Counted from the first letter of the stretch, positions 7,249 through 14,747 are shown. The stretch is 40,087 nucleotides of DNA from Methanomassiliicoccales archaeon PtaU1.Bin124 (GCA_002067865.1 MVRC01000003.1:1-40087); one strand, 5' to 3'. The notes: generated by a model from the sequence alone, not told the origin. Numbers and translations: made by a program.

Positions 7249-8277
7249 ATGGGGTCCGGCTACGGTAGCGGGGTATCTGAAGATGACATACGCGAGATAC
7301 GGATACTCGTAGTTGGGTGTGGCGGGGGAGGATGCAACAGCATCAACCGCCTCAACGAGATCGGTCTGGACGGGGCCGAGACATTGGCCATCAATACGGA
7401 TTCTATCAGCCTGAAGAACACCAAGTCATTGCATCGGCTTTTGATCGGTGCGGAGACGACCAAGGGGTTTGGCGCCGGTGGGCGGCCAGAGGTCGGGGAG
7501 TCCTGTGCTATGAACGCCACCGGAATGCTCGATCAGGTGTTCCGGGAGGTCGACCTCTGCTTCATCATCGCCGGGATGGGGGGAGGCACAGGCACCGGAG
7601 CAGCACCAGTGGTGGCCGAGACGGCAAAGCGGAACGGGTCTCTGGTCATTTCCATCGCGACGTTGCCGTTCAAGTTCGAAGGGGGGCTGCGTCGCAACAG
7701 CGCCATGAAAGGGCTGAGAAGGCTGCGGGAGCATTCCGACACGCTCCTACTGCTAGACAACAACCGCCTGGTGGAAATGGTGGGCAACATCCCTTTCAAT
7801 CAGGCCCTAGGGGTCATGGACCAGCTCATATCCGAACTGATCAGGGGACTGGTCGATGCGCTCAACAAGCCATCGCTCATCAACATCGACTTCAACGATC
7901 TCAGGACGATCATCAAGCACGGAGGGGTCTCGACGATCATCTACGGCGAGAACGCAGATCCGGAAGGGGTGGTGCGGGATGCGATCCAGAATCCACTGCT
8001 GGACGTGGACATCGCTGGAGGCACGGGAGCGCTAGTGCACGTTTCCGGCGGTTATAACCTTACCTTGAAACGAGCATATCGGGTCCTTCAGGGCATCACA
8101 GAAAATCTGGACGGCGATGCCAACATCAAGTACGGGGTCAGGGTGTCAGAGGACCGGGAGGACGTCATCCGGCTCATCGCGGTCATCACCGGTATCGGCG
8201 ACATACCAAAACAGCCGTTCCAGGACATCGAGCCGTCGGACGATTTGGCCGAGATCATAAGGAAGTATGGGCGCTAA
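7249..8277 (+). CDS. Divergent FtsZ (third paralogue)
   Basis: This FtsZ family protein has 342 residues from the ATG at 7249, chosen because GGAGGG lies 6 bases upstream; a GTG at 7216 overlapping the RHH stop would add 11 residues. It keeps the nucleotide loop GCGGGGCN, GGGTGTG (about 111-117) and T7 loop NIDFND (about 212-217), so GTPase activity is expected. It lacks the MKS(F/L) N-terminal helix and the DFIK C-terminal tail of the other two FtsZ proteins. Its core is also divergent, with KHGGVSTII where the others have KGAGVAMIG. This suggests a separate role or a different set of partners. It is co-transcribed with the RHH protein. It ends 4 bases into the convergent TrmJ-like gene. Confidence 0.93.
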   Translation: MGSGYGSGVSEDDIREIRILVVGCGGGGCNSINRLNEIGLDGAETLAINTDSISLKNTKSLHRLLIGAETTKGFGAGGRPEVGESCAMNATGMLDQVFREVDLCFIIAGMGGGTGTGAAPVVAETAKRNGSLVISIATLPFKFEGGLRRNSAMKGLRRLREHSDTLLLLDNNRLVEMVGNIPFNQALGVMDQLISELIRGLVDALNKPSLINIDFNDLRTIIKHGGVSTIIYGENADPEGVVRDAIQNPLLDVDIAGGTGALVHVSGGYNLTLKRAYRVLQGITENLDGDANIKYGVRVSEDREDVIRLIAVITGIGDIPKQPFQDIEPSDDLAEIIRKYGR

Positions 8278-9011
8278 TCGCCCTCTTCATCCTTGCTCTC
8301 TTTCCCATTCTCCAGCTTGGTGATGCGCTTCGCCGCATCGCCGAAGACCCCCATTATGGTGTAGTACTCCCACCTGGTCGGAACGGCCCTTCCCATCATG
8401 CGGCGGAACATGACATTGGTCTTCTCCTGACGGAACTCAGGATACTTTATGGCCTTCATCAGGTCTGAGAAATATTTGAACATGAGCTCCTTCTCATCCA
8501 GGGAGCACGGCTGAGGATTGCTGGGCTTGCCCTGCAACGCGAAGATCTCATATAGGACGACGGTCAGAGCATGGGACAGGTTTAGGACCGGATAGTCATC
8601 GTGGGCGGGGATGTTGATAAGCACATCGCAGCGCAGCAATTGTTCCTGGGTCAGGCCGATGTCCTCCCTCCCGAAGACCAGCGCCACCTTCTCCTCCATC
8701 CCCTGGCTCTTCTCCGCGAACTCCCTGGGCGTGATGGGGATGCGGACGAAGTGACCGTCCCCGTAGGTGATGATGGCCGAGGTTCCGACCACTAGGAAGC
8801 AGTCCTTGATCGCCTCCTCGAACGAGCTGACAACGTTCGCGTTCCTGAGGATATCGCCGGCGTGCTTGGCCCGCTTGTATGCCTCATCCGTCAGCTCGCA
8901 GGGGGAGACCATGCATAGTTCCTTAAAACCGAAATTGGCCATGGACCTGGCCACCGCTCCCACATTGCCGTCATTCTGCGGCTCGACCAGAACAACTCGG
9001 AAGCTGACCAT
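8274..9011 (-). CDS. trmJ: TrmJ-like SPOUT RNA 2'-O-methyltransferase
   Basis: The protein belongs to the SpoU/TrmH group of knotted (SPOUT) methyltransferases, which methylate ribose 2'-OH groups; archaeal TrmJ acts on position 32 of tRNA. Motif 1 is VEPQNDGNVGAVARSMANFG near the N-terminus, motif 2 is LVFGREDIGLT, and motif 3 is PVLNLSHALTVVLYEI. The start is placed at the ATG at 9011 because the alternative TTG at 9044 would run through the TATA box. Length is 245 residues including a charged C-terminal tail. The C-terminus overlaps the 3' end of ftsZ3 by 4 bases. Position 32 specificity is taken from the family. Confidence 0.88.
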   Translation of the reverse strand: MVSFRVVLVEPQNDGNVGAVARSMANFGFKELCMVSPCELTDEAYKRAKHAGDILRNANVVSSFEEAIKDCFLVVGTSAIITYGDGHFVRIPITPREFAEKSQGMEEKVALVFGREDIGLTQEQLLRCDVLINIPAHDDYPVLNLSHALTVVLYEIFALQGKPSNPQPCSLDEKELMFKYFSDLMKAIKYPEFRQEKTNVMFRRMMGRAVPTRWEYYTIMGVFGDAAKRITKLENGKESKDEEGD

Positions 9012-9027
9012 TCCAGTGCCTCGACAG

Positions 9028-9041
9028 GCTTTAATAAACTC
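9028..9041. promoter_or_regulatory. Shared bidirectional TATA element of trmJ and truA
   Basis: TTTAATAAA (9030-9038) reads TTTATTAAA on the other strand. Its centre is 28 bases from the truA ATG (9062) and 23 bases from the trmJ ATG (9011). A start about 26 bases away on either side would begin at or within a few bases of both start codons. One AT box may therefore drive two divergent, leaderless transcripts of tRNA modification genes. Confidence 0.55.
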
Positions 9042-9061
9042 CAATACTTAACTTTTGACGC

Positions 9062-9868
9062 ATGCCCTGGACCGCAGCCGTCAAGATCGCATATCCGGGA
9101 GAGGATTTCATGGGCTCCCAGAGGCAGCCTGGCGAGAGGACCGTGGAAGGGGAGGTCCTGCGCAGCCTAATGAAGGTCCAGGCGATAGCATCGGCCGATC
9201 AGTCCCGATTCCGCGTGGCCAGCCGAACGGACAGAGGGGTCAGCGCATTAGGGAACGTGGTATGCTTCGATACCGACTTCCGCCAGGACCGCCTGCTTCA
9301 TGCGCTGAACGCGGTGTCGGAAGGGGTCTATTATCACTCGCTGGCATCCGTCCCTCATGATTTCTCTCCCCGTCGGGCGAAGGGGAGATGGTACAGGTAC
9401 TTCCTGCCATCGGATGGGGTCGATGTCACCGCCCTGGAAGAGTGCGCCAGGTTGTTCGAGGGACGTCATGACTTCCGCCGCTTCTGCAAACCGGAGGGAA
9501 AGGCGACCATCAAGACACTGGAATCGGTTTCGATCACGCCGTTGGGGGAGTTCCTCGTCATCGACCTCAGGGCCAGGGAGTTCCTGCGCAACATGGTGAG
9601 GCGCTGCGTGGCCGCCATGGATGCCGTGGGCAGACATGAGGCGACGTTGGCCCAGGTGAACAGTGCGCTCCAAGGGGAGGACAGGTCCTTTGGCCTGGCC
9701 CCGGCGGATAACCTGGTGCTGATGGATGTTCATTATGACGTTGATATTGTTCCGGAGCTGACGGAGCCGCTGAGGTCCAGAGCGGAGGAGGAGCGCCGCT
9801 CGGAGCTGCTCCGCCTTTTCTTCCATGAATCGTTGTTGGACCTGGTCGGGGCGGAGAGAAGAGCATAA
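9062..9868 (+). CDS. truA: tRNA pseudouridine synthase A
   Basis: TruA converts uridines at positions 38-40 in the anticodon stem-loop to pseudouridine. The catalytic aspartate lies in ASRTDRGVSAL (about residues 53-63), followed by FSPRRAKGRWYRYFL and the C-terminal motif REFLRNMVRR, all typical of the family. Length is 268 residues, as expected. It diverges from the TrmJ-like gene 50 bases away, another tRNA modification enzyme, and probably has a leaderless transcript. Confidence 0.95.
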   Translation: MPWTAAVKIAYPGEDFMGSQRQPGERTVEGEVLRSLMKVQAIASADQSRFRVASRTDRGVSALGNVVCFDTDFRQDRLLHALNAVSEGVYYHSLASVPHDFSPRRAKGRWYRYFLPSDGVDVTALEECARLFEGRHDFRRFCKPEGKATIKTLESVSITPLGEFLVIDLRAREFLRNMVRRCVAAMDAVGRHEATLAQVNSALQGEDRSFGLAPADNLVLMDVHYDVDIVPELTEPLRSRAEEERRSELLRLFFHESLLDLVGAERRA

Positions 9869-9898
9869 TCCTATAAGCCTGAAAGGAATCAGTCAAGC

Positions 9899-10426
9899 AT
9901 GCGCATTGCACTGACAGGCACTCCCGGCACTGGCAAGAGCTCGGTAGGTGCATTGCTGGCAAGGAAAGGGCTAGAAGTAATCGAAGTTAGCGACATCGCC
10001 AGGTCCGAAGGTCTCCTAGGAGAGCTGGACGAGGAACGGGGCAGCTTCGACGTGGACGTCGATCACCTCCGCGATGCCGTCGACAGGGGTAACTATCCAG
10101 ACGATACGATCTTCATCGGCCACCTGGCTCATTTCCTGAACGTCGACCGAGTGATCGTTCTGCGCTGCCGGCCCTCGATCCTGATGCAGAGGCTGAGGGA
10201 GCGGGGCTGGAGGGAGGAGAAGGTCAGGGAGAACGCAGAGGCGGAGGCCCTGGACGTCATCTTGATGGATTGCCTTGAGGACCAGTTGGACGTCTTCGAG
10301 GTGGATGCCTCATCGATGCCGCTGGAGGACGTGGCTAAGGCCGTCGTCGACATCATACGTGGCAAAACCGACAAGTATCGACCTGGCAATACGGACTGGA
10401 GCGAGGAGGTCTTGAGCTGGTACTAG
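9899..10426 (+). CDS. AK6/Fap7-like adenylate kinase
   Basis: This 175-residue P-loop kinase begins with GTPGTGKSS (Walker A, about residues 7-15) and has GHLAHFLNVDRVIVLRC and LRERGWREEKVRENAEAEALDVIL, the signature of the archaeal/eukaryotic AK6 (Fap7, CINAP) group. Family members have adenylate kinase/ATPase activity and in eukaryotes assist 40S maturation with Rps14; archaeal homologues bind the corresponding S11 protein. It starts 30 bases after truA and overlaps the probable beginning of the next gene, suggesting an operon truA-AK6-CDP-alcohol transferase. Confidence 0.88.
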   Translation: MRIALTGTPGTGKSSVGALLARKGLEVIEVSDIARSEGLLGELDEERGSFDVDVDHLRDAVDRGNYPDDTIFIGHLAHFLNVDRVIVLRCRPSILMQRLRERGWREEKVRENAEAEALDVILMDCLEDQLDVFEVDASSMPLEDVAKAVVDIIRGKTDKYRPGNTDWSEEVLSWY

Positions 10427-10458
10427 ACGCCAAGAGGGACAAGGCGGAAAGGTTCCTC

Positions 10459-11067
10459 ATGCCCGCCGCCAGAGCGATGCAGAACATCGACCCGAACGTC
10501 ATCTCGGCCGGGGCTTTGGTCCTGGCTTTCCTGTCCGGAGTGACCGTCTATTACGGTTACTGGCACTGGCAACTGCTTCTTCCGGCGACGGCCCTTCTGG
10601 TCCTGCTCAGCGGCTATCTGGACGCCGTCGACGGGAAGGTGGCCAGGCTGGCAGGGAAGGCTTGCAAGCGGGGCGACTTCATCGACCATGTCTTCGACCG
10701 CTATGCTGACATACTCATGATCGGCGCGGTCGCCATCAGCGGCTGGTGCAACATCTACCTCGGAATGTTGGCATTGATCGGGGTGCTGATGACGTCCTAT
10801 ATGGGCACGCAGGCTCAGGCACTTGGCATCGGCCGCATGTATGCTGGCCTTCTAGGAAGGGCCGACCGCATCGTGCTCATGTTCGTCGTGCCGCTCATCC
10901 AGTTCCTTTCGATCTGGTTGTTCGATGTGTGGTCTTTGGACCTGGTCATCGTCAAGCTGACCTGGTTCGAGGTCATGATGCTGTGGTTCGCATTGATCGG
11001 AAACCTGACCGCGGTGCAGAGGGCGTTGTACACCTGGAAGGCATTGGGCCAGGAATGCAAGCAGTGA
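10459..11067 (+). CDS. CDP-alcohol phosphatidyltransferase (archaetidyl lipid synthase)
   Basis: The protein joins a CDP-archaeol or similar donor to an alcohol or inositol phosphate during membrane lipid synthesis. The family motif D-G-x2-A-R-x8-G-x3-D-x3-D is complete in DGKVARLAGKACKRGDFIDHVFD (about residues 57-79). Several transmembrane helices flank it (GALVLAFLSGVTVYY, LLLPATALLVLL, VLMFVVPLIQFL, EVMMLWFALIG). The product may be archaetidylinositol phosphate or archaetidylglycerol phosphate; sequence alone does not decide. The ATG at 10459 is the first usual start. However, the in-frame sequence upstream (LVLDAKRDKAERFL) looks like the normal family N-terminus, and GGAGGT at 10405-10410 precedes a CTG at 10417, so the real protein may begin there. 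Confidence 0.88.
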   Translation: MPAARAMQNIDPNVISAGALVLAFLSGVTVYYGYWHWQLLLPATALLVLLSGYLDAVDGKVARLAGKACKRGDFIDHVFDRYADILMIGAVAISGWCNIYLGMLALIGVLMTSYMGTQAQALGIGRMYAGLLGRADRIVLMFVVPLIQFLSIWLFDVWSLDLVIVKLTWFEVMMLWFALIGNLTAVQRALYTWKALGQECKQ

Positions 11068-12126
11068 TCATCGTTTGACTGGTTCCTTCTGTGCGTTGGA
11101 GGGCGACCCTCTCCGCCCCATCGTCTTGATCCTGTAATAGGACAACGGATGCCTTATCTTACCGCTCTGGCACAGTTCGTCCATATCAACGCAGATGCCA
11201 TTTGTACGCATCGTTGCACATTCCGGGCAGGTGTACGTCTTGCCAGATCCGTCGCCGGTGATGTGTTTCACCTGATACTCGGTCTTCGATCGGTCGAAAT
11301 CCGGCGAAGTATGGAAGGTAGCGATGATCTGTTCCACCGGCATCCCTAATGTGAAGAGGAAGGTGGTGATGGCGAACCTGCCTGCATGGGGCATGTTCTC
11401 CCCCTTCTCTGCCATCGAGGCCAGCTTCTTCATGCAAGGAGGAAACTTGGTGATGCTGATCTCGCCAAAGTCGTTGGAGCGGTACTTCTCCCTCATCTGC
11501 GCCACCTTCTGGGCCAGTTCATCGACGTCGGCCTTGCACATGGCCAAGATATCGTCCGTCACGGGCAACGGCAGCTCCCCCTCGATCCGCTCGGCCAGTG
11601 CCTGCTCCAGAACCCGGGCGAACTTGTCCTTCTTCAAGAGGATGTAGCCGGACCTGACCTCTTGGTTGACGAGCTTCCATTCCTTTCCTCTCAGCCCCGA
11701 TGTGTACTTCAGAAAATCGGCGAAGTGCATGCTGAGCCTCTCGTCATCGCGATGCGCGGACACGCCCAGGTCCTCGGCCACCTCGACCAGGATCGAGATA
11801 TCCTCCGTCTGAAGGCGATCGTTCATCGCCTTGGCCTCAGCTATCGCATATCGCCGTATGAGAAAATCATCGGCGATGCAGGAGACGAGAATGCGGGCCA
11901 CGGGATAGGCCAAGATCTCCAGCATCGCCTCCCTTTCATCAGAACCGACAGGATTGCTGATGACCTTTACATCTTCCAAGGCATCCAGCACCCGCTGCCT
12001 GCCCCTCCTCCTCGATTCCTCATAGAAATAAGAGGACAGCAGCTCCTCGAGCGAGACATTGTACTTTCTGACGAATTCGGAGGCGGACCGCATGAATGGA
12101 TAGCGGGCCAATTGGTTGATCTCCAT
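11068..12126 (-). CDS. priL: DNA primase large subunit PriL
   Basis: PriL partners the catalytic PriS to make RNA primers for DNA replication and carries a [4Fe-4S] cluster in its C-terminal domain. The cysteines of that domain are visible in FPPCMKKL, YTCPECATM, TNGICVD and ELCQSG, and the domain also has HAGRFAITTFL and EYQVKHITG. The N-terminal MEINQLARYPF supports the ATG at 12126 (352 residues) over a TTG at 12174 overlapping the upstream gene. It follows the COG1031-like radical SAM gene closely and is probably co-transcribed with it. The catalytic small subunit is not in the window. Confidence 0.92.
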   Translation of the reverse strand: MEINQLARYPFMRSASEFVRKYNVSLEELLSSYFYEESRRRGRQRVLDALEDVKVISNPVGSDEREAMLEILAYPVARILVSCIADDFLIRRYAIAEAKAMNDRLQTEDISILVEVAEDLGVSAHRDDERLSMHFADFLKYTSGLRGKEWKLVNQEVRSGYILLKKDKFARVLEQALAERIEGELPLPVTDDILAMCKADVDELAQKVAQMREKYRSNDFGEISITKFPPCMKKLASMAEKGENMPHAGRFAITTFLFTLGMPVEQIIATFHTSPDFDRSKTEYQVKHITGDGSGKTYTCPECATMRTNGICVDMDELCQSGKIRHPLSYYRIKTMGRRGSPSNAQKEPVKR

Positions 12127-12170
12127 GTGACCAGTCCAACCCAATAGAACGATATCAATCCTGCGACATC

Positions 12171-13775
12171 TCAATCGAAGGAGAGATATTCTAGCAGGCT
12201 CCGTCCCAGCCCCTCGTCGTCCAGGGATCGGACGAACGCCTCCTGGCCATTAAAAGGTCGGGCGCGGAATATCCGCATTGCCCTCTTCCTTCCGACGTTC
12301 GGGAGTGCCTCTATGGCAGATATGTGACAACGATTGATGCGAAGCGGATACTCCACCGCGGTGATGCTGCGCTGTCCCCAGCCGGTCACCTTGCCATTCA
12401 CGAAGAGACCGGTGTCCAGCGGATGGACGAATCCGACCAGGAGCGGGTAGGTTCCGATCTGCCGGCCAAATGTGATCTTGCCCTCCCTCATCTCGGTGAA
12501 TATCCCGGTCAGAACGGTGCCTTGGGGCACCATCCGCCTCAGCATCTCGTGGTCGATCTCTTGACGTACGGTCTCTTTGAACTTCAGGAACTGTCCATGG
12601 CTGACGGTCGGACGGAACTCGCGCCTGATCCCGATGACCTGGCGGATGTTGATGCGGCGCAACAGCAGGCCTTCCTCCAGTATCCTTCTCAGCAAGGCCA
12701 GGTTCATGTCCAGGGTCTCCCTGCGCTCTCCATCCAGTCCGACTATGAAGTTCAACCCCGGAAGCAGGTCGGGCATGCCGTTGGGCCCACATCCCTTTCC
12801 GACCTCATTGATAAGCTTCACCGCCTGGAACGCCTCCTCGCCGCTGGCATTGAGATTGTTCCGTGCTGCCACCTCGGGGTCGGCCGACTCGAGGCCGAGC
12901 GCCAGTACGTTCCCGGCGGTGCAATGCCGCGCCATGCTCTGCAATATCTGCCTGGCCTCATCCGGGTATTCAGCGATGATCGCCGGATTCGCATTATCCA
13001 GATGTAGAACATCTGGCCTCAATGCCGCCAGTTTCGACAATAACGATTCGATCGCCTCTGGATTGGGCCGCGGCCTGTCGCTTCCATCCAGGTTTGACAT
13101 ATAGGATATGATGCAGGTCTGAGCCCCCAGCCGGAAATTGCTCACACCCAGCTCTCTAAGCCGTGTCGCCTCCGCCACTATCCCTTCGACGCTGCGGAAG
13201 CACGGCTCTCCCTTCAGCGGTTCCACGCAGAACGAACAACCCCCGCTCCTCCAGCGTATGCAGCCTCGGTATGTCTCGATCTCGGCGATGAGCGGCTGGG
13301 GAAAATCCGGGTGATGAACGACGCAATCTGCACCCAAGAACAGCCAGCGGTCCCATTCCTCGGCTGTCCTCCATCTCGGCTTTGTAGCCCCGCCTCGAAT
13401 GGAATCATACGTTGCAGCTGCGGCGTCCTTGGGGGCCAGGATATCGAATGCGGTCAGGTCCGCCTTCTCCAGGGCCGCCGGCCCCCCCAATATTCGCAAT
13501 CCCGGCAATCTGTCGGCGATGCCTTGGACCTCCTTCAGAGAGGCGGGCATTGCACGGATATAACGACCTGGAACGGCCGAACCCGCCATCACTACGCTTA
13601 TATCGGCCCTCGGGAACGGCCTTGCCCTCCTGACGTCGTCGATGGTCAGATATTCGACCTCGGCCCCGGCATCGATAGCTGCTCCATAGGCCGCCCTGAC
13701 CCCAGGATGGATGAAAGGAGGTACACCAAGCGACCCTGGTTCATCGATATAACAGTCGATCAGTAGGACCTTCAT
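12171..13775 (-). CDS. Radical SAM protein with C-terminal helix-hairpin-helix (COG1031-like)
   Basis: The protein has 534 residues from the ATG at 13775. An N-terminal Rossmann/B12-binding-like region (MKVLLIDCYIDEPG up to about residue 140) is followed by a radical SAM core. The cluster motif is C-x7-C-x2-C (RGCIRWRSGGCSFC), a spaced variant of the usual C-x3-C-x2-C. The C-terminus has a helix-hairpin-helix motif near ISAIEALPNVGRKRAMRIF, which usually binds nucleic acid. This architecture matches an uncharacterised archaeal group. The reaction is unknown, but nucleic acid modification would fit the HhH motif. Its stop codon lies 45 bases before priL. Confidence 0.87.
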   Translation of the reverse strand: MKVLLIDCYIDEPGSLGVPPFIHPGVRAAYGAAIDAGAEVEYLTIDDVRRARPFPRADISVVMAGSAVPGRYIRAMPASLKEVQGIADRLPGLRILGGPAALEKADLTAFDILAPKDAAAATYDSIRGGATKPRWRTAEEWDRWLFLGADCVVHHPDFPQPLIAEIETYRGCIRWRSGGCSFCVEPLKGEPCFRSVEGIVAEATRLRELGVSNFRLGAQTCIISYMSNLDGSDRPRPNPEAIESLLSKLAALRPDVLHLDNANPAIIAEYPDEARQILQSMARHCTAGNVLALGLESADPEVAARNNLNASGEEAFQAVKLINEVGKGCGPNGMPDLLPGLNFIVGLDGERRETLDMNLALLRRILEEGLLLRRINIRQVIGIRREFRPTVSHGQFLKFKETVRQEIDHEMLRRMVPQGTVLTGIFTEMREGKITFGRQIGTYPLLVGFVHPLDTGLFVNGKVTGWGQRSITAVEYPLRINRCHISAIEALPNVGRKRAMRIFRARPFNGQEAFVRSLDDEGLGRSLLEYLSFD

Positions 13776-13876
13776 GGGCAATTACCGCTCAGAAGAGATG
13801 GTCGTAAAGGATACATTACCTTGTCAAAATTGGATTTATGGGTAAGGTGTTTTCCGGGCCGGGCTGAGCCCGATGT

Positions 13877-14143
13877 TCAGATCAGCCCGACTTCCTTAGC
13901 TTCGACGCCAGCGATGCCGGGGATCGCCGCGTAGGCGTTCTCCAACTTCTCGATGAAGCCCTCGGAATCCTGCATGATGGTGGTGACCTCGAGCATCTTC
14001 AGGCCGAACGCAAGGGGCTTGACCTCCGCGCGCACGACCTTGATTCCCGCCGGGACCACGTTCTGGATGTCCTTGGCGACCTTGTCGAAATTGAACTCGG
14101 GGTCCTCTGAGGTGAGGACATGAACTGCGGCTACCTGACCCAT
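13877..14143 (-). CDS. ef1b: Translation elongation factor 1-beta (aEF1B)
   Basis: EF1-beta is the nucleotide exchange factor for aEF1-alpha. The 88-residue protein contains the family pattern with EVKPLAFGLKMLEVTTIMQDSEG and ends with GVEAKEVGLI, at the normal archaeal length. AAGGTG lies 6 bases before the ATG and overlaps the stop of the preceding zinc-ribbon gene, so the two are cotranslated from one short operon, a common archaeal pairing. Confidence 0.95.
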   Translation of the reverse strand: MGQVAAVHVLTSEDPEFNFDKVAKDIQNVVPAGIKVVRAEVKPLAFGLKMLEVTTIMQDSEGFIEKLENAYAAIPGIAGVEAKEVGLI

Positions 14144-14152
14144 TAGAACACC

Positions 14153-14320
14153 TTACGGTCCGGTGAACCCACACTTCTTGCACACGTACTTGACACTCTG
14201 GTCGCGGCAGTTGTAGCAGCGCCCGACCTCGTACTGCCCACAGTTGGGGCACTTGAAGAAGGTGATGCCGTTGCCGGTCAGCCTGATGCCGCATGAGCTG
14301 CAAATCTTCTCGTTCTGCAT
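14153..14320 (-). CDS. Small zinc-ribbon RNA-binding protein
   Basis: This 55-residue protein begins MQNEKICSSCG and contains four CxxC-type knuckles: CSSC, CPNC, CYNC and CKKC, ending KKCGFTGP. The spacing matches the archaeal Zn-ribbon protein family usually found directly upstream of EF1-beta (COG2888/DUF1610-like). It probably binds two zinc ions. The gene has a TATA box 45 bases upstream and ends 9 bases before the aEF1-beta start. Confidence 0.88.
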   Translation of the reverse strand: MQNEKICSSCGIRLTGNGITFFKCPNCGQYEVGRCYNCRDQSVKYVCKKCGFTGP

Positions 14321-14360
14321 GTTGATCGCTTCCTGCGAGAATAGCGAGATTAGGCTCCCT

Positions 14361-14370
14361 ATATAAAAAT
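14361..14370 (-). promoter_or_regulatory. TATA promoter of the zinc-ribbon/EF1-beta operon
   Basis: ATTTTTATAT on the minus strand is a good TATA box; initiation about 26 bases downstream would give a leader of roughly 20 bases before the ATG at 14320. Confidence 0.6.
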
Positions 14371-14582
14371 TTCAGCCTTCGATGGTATGCTCTAATGGTT
14401 CGCAGGTCCGGCGCGGGTCACAACGGTCGGGTCGAGAGGAAAACAATCGCGCCTTCCGGGACATTGATTTCCCTGTGGTGTAAATATACCTTGCTCATGG
14501 TAACGATTTCTATCTGGCTCCCTTTGCATTAACTACTTCTATTATAGGCCCCCCTTGTTCGCCCGCCGTGTTCATAAGGAAA
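14371..14582. other. Intergenic region without recognised gene
   Basis: Between the zinc-ribbon promoter and the tRNA promoter I find no coding potential on either strand. The stretch is mixed in composition and contains no recognised RNA motif. A small RNA cannot be excluded. Confidence 0.4.
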
Positions 14583-14592
14583 ACTTAAATAA
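14583..14592 (+). promoter_or_regulatory. Putative TATA promoter of tRNA-Lys
   Basis: ACTTAAATAA is centred about 57 bases upstream of the mature tRNA 5' end, which would leave a 5' leader of about 30 bases for RNase P to remove. Confidence 0.5.
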
Positions 14593-14644
14593 CAATACCC
14601 GATTCTCCAGCCTCCACAACGCCGGCACAGAATCCAATCCAACA

Positions 14645-14747
14645 GGGCCTGTAGCTCAGCTAGGTAGGACGTCTGGCAACAGATCTCCCTAGAAAGAGCA
14701 TCTGGCTTTTAACCAGGTGGTCAGGGGTTCGAATCCCCTCAGGCCCG
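14645..14747 (+). tRNA. tRNA-Lys (anticodon UUU) with a D-loop intron
   Basis: The gene spans 103 bases. The acceptor stem GGGCCTG pairs with CAGGCCC, followed by discriminator G at 14747; no CCA is encoded. The anticodon stem TCTGG/CCAGG encloses the loop CTTTTAA with anticodon TTT. The T arm AGGGG-TTCGAAT-CCCCT is perfect. Removing 29 bases (predicted intron 14666-14694) leaves a standard 74-base tRNA with D stem GCTC/GAGC and D-loop AGCTAGGTA. Without this removal the D-loop would be 38 bases long. The discriminator, anticodon and T arm all fit tRNA-Lys. Confidence 0.92.
14666..14694 (+). other. Predicted tRNA intron in the D-loop, between positions 20 and 21
   Basis: A bulge-helix-bulge fold can be drawn. 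The central 4-bp helix pairs CTAG (14660-14663) with CTAG (14689-14692). The 5' bulge is GTA (14664-14666) and the 3' bulge AAA (14693-14695). The intron hairpin has GGA/TCC, one C-C mismatch and GTCTG/CAGAT around a GCAA tetraloop. Cutting after the second base of each bulge releases exactly 29 bases and restores a normal D-loop. The outer helix is interrupted by two unpaired bases before the D stem, as in relaxed BHB motifs. Not the common 37/38 position. Confidence 0.75.
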
